From an uncultured Bacteroidota bacterium (GTDB lineage: Bacteria; Bacteroidota; Bacteroidia; Bacteroidales; SZUA-534), in the NCBI GenBank assembly GCA_946414435.1, contig CAMKOM010000011.1, forward strand, positions 31,629 through 95,628: DNA of 64,000 nucleotides, read 5' to 3'. A model generated the notes under the pieces. That model had not been told where the DNA came from and searched no databases. It worked only from the letters and a program-made list of their open reading frames with translations. How positions within the stretch are numbered: the stretch's first letter is position 1; every line of letters starts with the position of its first letter. Below, piece by piece: positions 58,148-64,000 of the stretch. Both the position numbers and the translations under genes were made by a program.

Positions 58148-58172
58148 CTAGTGCCTAATGCCTGTTGCCTAA
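58148..58172 (+). repeat. Right arm of inverted repeat flanking the four-helix-bundle gene
   Basis: CTAGTGCCTAATGCCTGTTGCCTAA. Confidence 0.85.
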
Positions 58173-59617
58173 TCTTTAACAATCGGTTTATACTTCGGCA
58201 CGAGCACTTTCATAATCGTCCACGCCAGCAGATAGGCCACGGCGCAGTAGCAGAACACAATCATATAGCCCGCGGGCTTGCCTGTGGCGCCAAAGAAGGT
58301 GAACGCGTCGCCAAGTTCTTCGGCGTGGGTGAACAACATTCCCGAGCCCTTATTGATTGCAAATGAGCACAATCCACCGAACATTGTGCCGATGCCAGTG
58401 ATGGTGGCAATGGCCGATTTCGGGAACATATCGCCGATGGTTGAATAAAGATTTGCCGACCAGGCCTGATGACCCGCGCCAGCCAGACCGATGATGATGC
58501 ACGGCCACCAAACCGACGTTCCAGCCAGCGGCTGCGCAAACATTGCAAACACAGGCAGGAAGGCGAAAATCAGCATTGCGCGCATACGGCCCGTGTAGGG
58601 GTGCATTCCCATTCTCTCGACGAACAGTTTCGGCAGGTATCCGCCAAAGATAGATACCACAGTTACAATTAGATAGAGTATAAAGATGAGCAGTTGCCCC
58701 ATTCCTGATGACGACGGATGGCCCAGTTCAGAGAAGTAGGCGGGTGCCCAGAACAAGAAGAACCACCAAACGCCGTCGGTCATTAGTTTGCCGACAATGA
58801 ACGCCCACGTCTGACGGTATTTGAAGCAGTCGAGAATCGAGAATTTGGCTTCTTCGGTCGCTGCTTTTGTTTCTGTTTTTTCTGCTGATTCTTCTTTATC
58901 TGATTCAATATAAGCAAGTTCGGCGCTGTTCACAAATCGGCTTTGAGCGGGTGCCGAGTAAAGGAACAGCCACGCACCAGCCCATATAAAGCCGATGGCA
59001 CCAATGATGATGAACGCCATTTCCCAGCCCATATTCTTGGCCAGAATTGGGATGGTGAGCGGTGCGGCAAGCGCGCCAACCGATGCGCCCGCGTTGAAGA
59101 TTGATGTGGCGTAGGCGCGGTCCTTCTTCGGGAAATATTCAGCCGTCACCTTGATGGCAGCAGGGAAGTTGCCCGACTCGCCCGTGGCAAGAATTATGCG
59201 ACAGGCAAGGAATAGCCAAACGCTTATAGTTGAGATTGTTAGAGCAAGTTCCGAACCTTTGGTCACGGCACGCAACGCTTCAATGTCGGCAATGCCCGTG
59301 AGCCGCATTGTTGCCCAGCCGCAAGCCGCGTGCAGGCAGGCACCAAACGACCAAATTACAATCGCCCAGATGTAGCCCTTTTTGGTGCCCATCCAGTCGA
59401 TGAACTTGCCCGCGAACAGCGATATAAATGCGTAGAAAATTGAGAATGTGGCGGTTATGTTACCATAATCGTTATCGTTCCAGTGGAAGTCGAGTGCGAT
59501 AAAATCCTTCCACGTGAGTGAAAGCACCTGACGGTCAAGGTAGTTGACCGTGGTAGCCAAAAAGAGCAGGCCGCATATCGCCCAGCGGAAATTGCTCATT
59601 TTCTGATTGGTGGTCAT
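58169..59617 (-). CDS. MFS transporter, hexuronate (ExuT)-like
   Basis: FRWAICGLLFLATTVNYLDRQVLSLTWKDF; SGNFPAAIKVTAEYFPKKDRAYATSIFNAGASVGALAAPLTI. Confidence 0.9.
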   Translation of the reverse strand: MTTNQKMSNFRWAICGLLFLATTVNYLDRQVLSLTWKDFIALDFHWNDNDYGNITATFSIFYAFISLFAGKFIDWMGTKKGYIWAIVIWSFGACLHAACGWATMRLTGIADIEALRAVTKGSELALTISTISVWLFLACRIILATGESGNFPAAIKVTAEYFPKKDRAYATSIFNAGASVGALAAPLTIPILAKNMGWEMAFIIIGAIGFIWAGAWLFLYSAPAQSRFVNSAELAYIESDKEESAEKTETKAATEEAKFSILDCFKYRQTWAFIVGKLMTDGVWWFFLFWAPAYFSELGHPSSSGMGQLLIFILYLIVTVVSIFGGYLPKLFVERMGMHPYTGRMRAMLIFAFLPVFAMFAQPLAGTSVWWPCIIIGLAGAGHQAWSANLYSTIGDMFPKSAIATITGIGTMFGGLCSFAINKGSGMLFTHAEELGDAFTFFGATGKPAGYMIVFCYCAVAYLLAWTIMKVLVPKYKPIVKD

Positions 59618-59625
59618 AATTGTTT

Positions 59626-59660
59626 AAAGTTTAGTGTTTTGTGTTAAAAGTTTAGTGTTT
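59626..59660. repeat. Direct repeat AAAGTTTAGTGTTT, two copies 21 bp apart
   Basis: 59626-59639 and 59647-59660, immediately 5' of the MFS gene. Confidence 0.7.
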
Positions 59661-59877
59661 AGAAGTTCAGAGTGTAATGTTTGTGTTTGCGTCTGTGTTT
59701 ATTATTGCATACGTGTTCATTTACAGAATGCGAAAGTACGACAAAAATTGGTTTGTGCAACTTTTTATGCAATCGGTTTCATTTTGGTTTGGTTAGTTTT
59801 TTCAACTGAAAATGTATATTATTGCCAATAATAACTGGCTAAAGCCATATTCAAGACAATACTAAAACTTTACATAA

Positions 59878-62800
59878 ATGAAGAAATTTTTATTCGTTGT
59901 TGTTGCCGCAATGCTTGCAGGGCAGGTGTGGGCTGCTACTACTTTCACTATTGGTAATTTTGAATACATTGTAACCTCTGGCACAAATGTTTCTGTCTTT
60001 CGGCCAAGTAATTCCAATATTACTGAAGCCAACATACCTTCGCAAGTCACATACCCCGAATCTAATGGCGTAACTTATAATGTTACTAGCATCGGTGAAA
60101 ATGCTTTCTCTATTTGTTATTATTTAACATCTGTTACCATTCCTGAATCAGTCATAAGCATCGGTGAGAGCGCGTTCTTTTCTTGCAGAAGCCTGACTTC
60201 AATCGAAATACCAAGTTCTGTTGCAAGCATCGGGAAGGACGCGTTCAATGGATGCAACGGCCTGACATCAGTCACCATTCCCAATTCGGTAACAAGCATC
60301 GGTGACGAAGCGTTCTATGGTTGCGTGGATCTGACATCAGTTGAAATACCCAATTCTGTTACAAGCATTCCTGATGGAGCGTTCTATGGTTGCTTTGGTC
60401 TGACATCAGTCTCCATAGGCAATTCAGTTACAAGCATCGGATCAGGTGCTTTCAGCTATTGTGATCGTTTGACATCAATCGAAATACCAAGTTCTGTCAC
60501 AAGCATCGGTGACGAAGCGTTCTATGGTTGCGTTGGTCTGACATCAGTCACCATAGGCAATTCAGTTACAAGCATCGGCGACAAAGCGTTCTATGATTGC
60601 AAGTCATTAACTAAGTGCTACATTCCAAAATCGGTGACAGATATGGGAACACAAGTATTCAATGTAACATATGGTTTTTCTCGTATTTATTGCGAAGCGG
60701 AATCAAAACCAGATGGTTGGAATAATGCTTGGAAGAATTTTACGTCCGAATTCGGTAAAGTATATTATAAATCAAGAATGTCCGGGGATTATATATACCA
60801 AATAAACAACACCGAACTACAAACATCGTCTCTGATAGGTTATTTAGTTAGTAGCATATCGGTAGAGGTACCACAGACTGTTACTATTGATGGTGACGAA
60901 TACATAGTTACAGGTATTGGTGACGAAGCGTTTATGTCGTGCGACATGGCATCTGTCACTATTCCAAATTCAGTTACGAGCATCGGCCATATGGCGTTCT
61001 ATGGTTGCATCAGTCTGACTTCAGTTACCCTTCCCAATTCCGTCGCAAGCATTGGCAACTATGCATTTACAGATTGCTACGGTTTGACATCAATCGATAT
61101 TCCCGAGTCTGTTACAAGCCTCGGCGAATGTGTGTGCGATGGATGCAACATAAAAACACTTACTTACAATACCAATGCAGTTACTGATCAATTTTCCGAT
61201 GTAACAACGCTCGAAACTCTAAACATTGGCGATAAAGTTACATACATAGGAGAGTTCGCGAGAGGAAACCTTAAAACACTTAACTATAATACCAATGCGG
61301 TTGGCAATGCTTTCTCTGGTTGTGGAATGGAAACAGTTAACATTGGCAACTCCGTTACCAGTATTGCCAGAGATGCTTTCCGTGGTTGCAGTAACCTGAC
61401 TTCAATCACAATACCCAATTCGGTTACAAGCATCGGTGCGGATGCTTTTAGGGAGTGTGACAACATGACATCAATCATGATTCAAACAGATGCCGATGTG
61501 TCTGATGCGGGATTAAGTTTTACAAGTAACGGCATAAAATACAGTGTGTTGAGTAAAGAGTCGGTTGCAGTTTCGCCATATTCATACTCGAGTGATGTAA
61601 CAATACCAGAAATGGTAACTGCAGGCAACACATTCGCAGTTACAAGCATTGGTAAAAATGCCTTTAGACGTTGCCGTGGTTTGATGTCAATCAGTTTTCC
61701 CGAGTCTGTTACAAGCATTGGCCAAGGAGCGTTTTCGGGATGCGATGGATTGGCATCTGTCACCATTCCTAATTCGGTTACCAGCATCGGCGATGGAGTG
61801 TTCGATGGATGCAACAGCTTAAAATCTGTATCATATAACACAAATGCTGTTACTAATCATTTTGCAGGAATAGGTTCAATCGAAACAATAAATATAGGCA
61901 ATTCCGTTACAAGTATTAGCAATAGTGCATTTGAGGGATGCGAAGGTTTGACATCAATCGAAATACCTAATTCTGTCACAAGCATCGGTGACGGAGCGTT
62001 CGGAATGTGCACGAATTTGACATCAATAGTAATCCCTGAGTCTGTCACAAGCGTTGGTGATCAAGTGACCGTTGATTGCAGCAACGCAACATTATATTGT
62101 CAGGCAGACTCAAGGCCTTCGGGCTGGTCTCGGAACTGGAATCTCGATAGGCCTGTAAATTGGAATTGCAAAGTGATAAAATTAACTGTCAATAATGAAG
62201 AGTATGGTTCGGTGGAAGCAACAGGGTATGCGGTTAAAACAGATGATGGCTCAATGTGGTACACAAACAATGCTCAAGTGGTGTTAACGGCCACGCCGCA
62301 AGATGGTTACCATGTTGTTTGGGATGATGGCAGCACTGGTAATAACAGTACATTTGTTCCAACAGAAAGCAAGACATACACGGCAACATTTGGCACGCAT
62401 ACACTGGTTAATGCGGCAAGAGTTGAAGCCACATGTACAACCGATGGTCATGAGGCTGGCATGTGTTGTTCAGTATGCAATCTCGTTTTGGATGGAACGA
62501 AAATTATTCCTGCCTTTGGCCACACGGAGGAGGTGGATGCTGCTATAGCTCCAACTTGTACCGGCAAGGGTAAAACCGAAGGCAAGCATTGCTCAGTTTG
62601 CAAAGCCATTTTGGTGGCGCAAGAAGATGTTGCGGCTTTGAATCACAACTACGGTGAGCCCACATACTCTTGGAGCGAAGATGGCAGGTCGTGCGCGGCA
62701 TCGGCCGTGTGCCAACGTGATGCAAACCACGTTGCAACAGAAAACGCAACAATCACAAGCGAGGTAATCAAATCTGCCACATGTGAGAACAAAGGTGAAA

Positions 62801-63846
62801 CTATGTATTGTGCAGAATTTGAAACCGAGTTATTTGAGTCACAAACAAAGACTATTGCGGATGTTCCGGCATTGGGCCACAACTATCTCTTGCCCATCTA
62901 CGCATGGAGCGCAAACGGCGGTTCGTGTACGGCAATGGCAATATGCCTGCGCGATGCCAGCCACACTATAACAGAAAAGGCAACAATCACGAGCGAGGTA
63001 ACTATTGCTGCCACCTGCGAGGGAATGGGCGCAACCACTCACACGGCATCTTTTGAAAACGAGGTGTTTGAATCGCAGACAAAGGTCGTTGTGGATATAC
63101 CAGCCCAAGGCCATACTACGGTAGTGGACGACGCTGTGGAGCCAACATGCGAATCATTTGGCCTTACCGAAGGCTCACACTGCTCTGTTTGCGGGCATGT
63201 GTTTAAAGCACAAAACATTCTGCCGGCTTTGCCACATACCGAGGTCGTTGACGAGGCCGTGGAGCCAACTTGTACCATAGCGGGAAAGACAGAAGGCAAG
63301 CATTGCGATGTTTGCGGAGCTGTTTTGCAAGCACAAGAAAGAATACCTGCATTGGGGCATACTGTAGAAATTGATTTGGCCGTGCCCGCCACATGCACAG
63401 TAACTGGTTGCACCGATGGCAGGCATTGCGCAGTATGCAACACCGTATTGGTGGCACAAAAAGAAGTGCCAGCTTTTGGCCATGAATTTGGTGAGTATGT
63501 CTATAACAACGATGCAACCACTGAAGCCGACGGCACCGAGACAGCTTTGTGCAGGCATGGCTGCGGTACAAAAGACACACGAGTTGCTGTAGGAACCCGG
63601 TTGTCAGAAGTCCCAGGAAGTGTCACCGCTGTTGCAGAGAATGCCGCCAACGCAGTTAACATCTACGCACACCATAATATAATAGTGGTGGAGAACGCCG
63701 AAGACGACATAATTGTTTACAACGCGATGGGCAAATTGGTTTTCAGGGAGGCGAATCATCGCGTCCGTGCTGAAATAAATGTCAGCGGCGCGGGTGTCTA
63801 TATTGTCAAAACTGGCTCCAAGACGCAGAAAATTGTCATTCAATAG
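59878..63846 (+). CDS. BspA-type leucine-rich repeat (LRR_5) surface protein with Cys-rich tail modules and T9SS-like C-terminus
   Basis: 1322 aa; repeated 23-aa LRR units; repeated xPTCTxxGxTEGKHCSVCxxxLxAQExIPALGH modules; C-terminal IIVYNAMGKLVFREANHRVRAEINVSGAGVYIVKTGSKTQKIVIQ. Confidence 0.88.
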   Translation: MKKFLFVVVAAMLAGQVWAATTFTIGNFEYIVTSGTNVSVFRPSNSNITEANIPSQVTYPESNGVTYNVTSIGENAFSICYYLTSVTIPESVISIGESAFFSCRSLTSIEIPSSVASIGKDAFNGCNGLTSVTIPNSVTSIGDEAFYGCVDLTSVEIPNSVTSIPDGAFYGCFGLTSVSIGNSVTSIGSGAFSYCDRLTSIEIPSSVTSIGDEAFYGCVGLTSVTIGNSVTSIGDKAFYDCKSLTKCYIPKSVTDMGTQVFNVTYGFSRIYCEAESKPDGWNNAWKNFTSEFGKVYYKSRMSGDYIYQINNTELQTSSLIGYLVSSISVEVPQTVTIDGDEYIVTGIGDEAFMSCDMASVTIPNSVTSIGHMAFYGCISLTSVTLPNSVASIGNYAFTDCYGLTSIDIPESVTSLGECVCDGCNIKTLTYNTNAVTDQFSDVTTLETLNIGDKVTYIGEFARGNLKTLNYNTNAVGNAFSGCGMETVNIGNSVTSIARDAFRGCSNLTSITIPNSVTSIGADAFRECDNMTSIMIQTDADVSDAGLSFTSNGIKYSVLSKESVAVSPYSYSSDVTIPEMVTAGNTFAVTSIGKNAFRRCRGLMSISFPESVTSIGQGAFSGCDGLASVTIPNSVTSIGDGVFDGCNSLKSVSYNTNAVTNHFAGIGSIETINIGNSVTSISNSAFEGCEGLTSIEIPNSVTSIGDGAFGMCTNLTSIVIPESVTSVGDQVTVDCSNATLYCQADSRPSGWSRNWNLDRPVNWNCKVIKLTVNNEEYGSVEATGYAVKTDDGSMWYTNNAQVVLTATPQDGYHVVWDDGSTGNNSTFVPTESKTYTATFGTHTLVNAARVEATCTTDGHEAGMCCSVCNLVLDGTKIIPAFGHTEEVDAAIAPTCTGKGKTEGKHCSVCKAILVAQEDVAALNHNYGEPTYSWSEDGRSCAASAVCQRDANHVATENATITSEVIKSATCENKGETMYCAEFETELFESQTKTIADVPALGHNYLLPIYAWSANGGSCTAMAICLRDASHTITEKATITSEVTIAATCEGMGATTHTASFENEVFESQTKVVVDIPAQGHTTVVDDAVEPTCESFGLTEGSHCSVCGHVFKAQNILPALPHTEVVDEAVEPTCTIAGKTEGKHCDVCGAVLQAQERIPALGHTVEIDLAVPATCTVTGCTDGRHCAVCNTVLVAQKEVPAFGHEFGEYVYNNDATTEADGTETALCRHGCGTKDTRVAVGTRLSEVPGSVTAVAENAANAVNIYAHHNIIVVENAEDDIIVYNAMGKLVFREANHRVRAEINVSGAGVYIVKTGSKTQKIVIQ

Positions 63847-63867
63847 CTGGATATAATTGGTGAGAAC

Positions 63868-63904
63868 AGGGCCGCCGCAAGTAATTGTGGCGGCTTTTTT
63901 ATTG
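63868..63904 (+). terminator. Terminator downstream of the 1322-aa BspA-like gene
   Basis: ggGCCGCCgcaagtaattgtGGCGGCttttttatt. Confidence 0.8.
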
Positions 63905-63959
63905 ATCCTTAATATGTTATTTAGATTGCAATTTTTTTCAAAAAATTCAACGAATCCTC

Positions 63960-63989
63960 TTGCGCGAAACGAAAAAGCGAGTACTTTTG
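63960..63989 (+). promoter_or_regulatory. Bacteroidota-type promoter reading out of the window
   Basis: TTG 63960-63962, 19-bp gap, TActTTTG 63982-63989; same geometry as the tmRNA promoter. Confidence 0.55.
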
Positions 63990-64000
63990 CACCCGCTTTC

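Noticed and set aside
59878-62090. Regularly spaced repeats that resemble a CRISPR-like array
   Set aside because: They are 69-bp in-frame LRR units of a BspA-type protein; no cas genes in the window.

Overview
The window looks like Bacteroidales-type (Bacteroidota) chromosome. Ordinary parts are: the tail of a ribosomal protein/rpoA operon (rpsK-rpsD-rpoA-rplQ), an ECF sigma/anti-sigma unit, tmRNA, tRNA-Lys(CTT), an S46 dipeptidyl peptidase, a bamD-rpoZ-coaBC-porD operon, two GH51 arabinofuranosidases with a GH97, and a hexuronate cluster (uxaC, exuT-like MFS, KDG kinase, KDPG aldolase). The main accessory block is a six-to-seven gene co-directional cluster at 6985-27738: a helical-repeat-like secreted protein, a predicted outer-membrane barrel, a 950-aa beta-rich secreted protein, an FN3 protein, a 2846-aa SprB-repeat protein with a T9SS-type C-terminus, and a 1228-aa TANFOR-like/FN3/HELAHG-zincin protein. 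The C-terminal ~335 aa of that last protein changes abruptly to AT-rich DNA, carries a Cys...His papain/NlpC-like signature, and is followed 6 nt later by a small exported protein. I read this as a polymorphic effector with a swappable toxin tip and an immunity gene, and it is the best candidate for an undescribed system here. Secondary observations: palindromic repeats flanking a VapBC pair, a four-helix-bundle gene bracketed by a 25-bp inverted repeat inside the hexuronate cluster, a 48-bp tandem repeat in a CotH protein, and two BspA-like LRR proteins with Cys-rich tail modules. All family calls come from reading the sequence; no database search was run.
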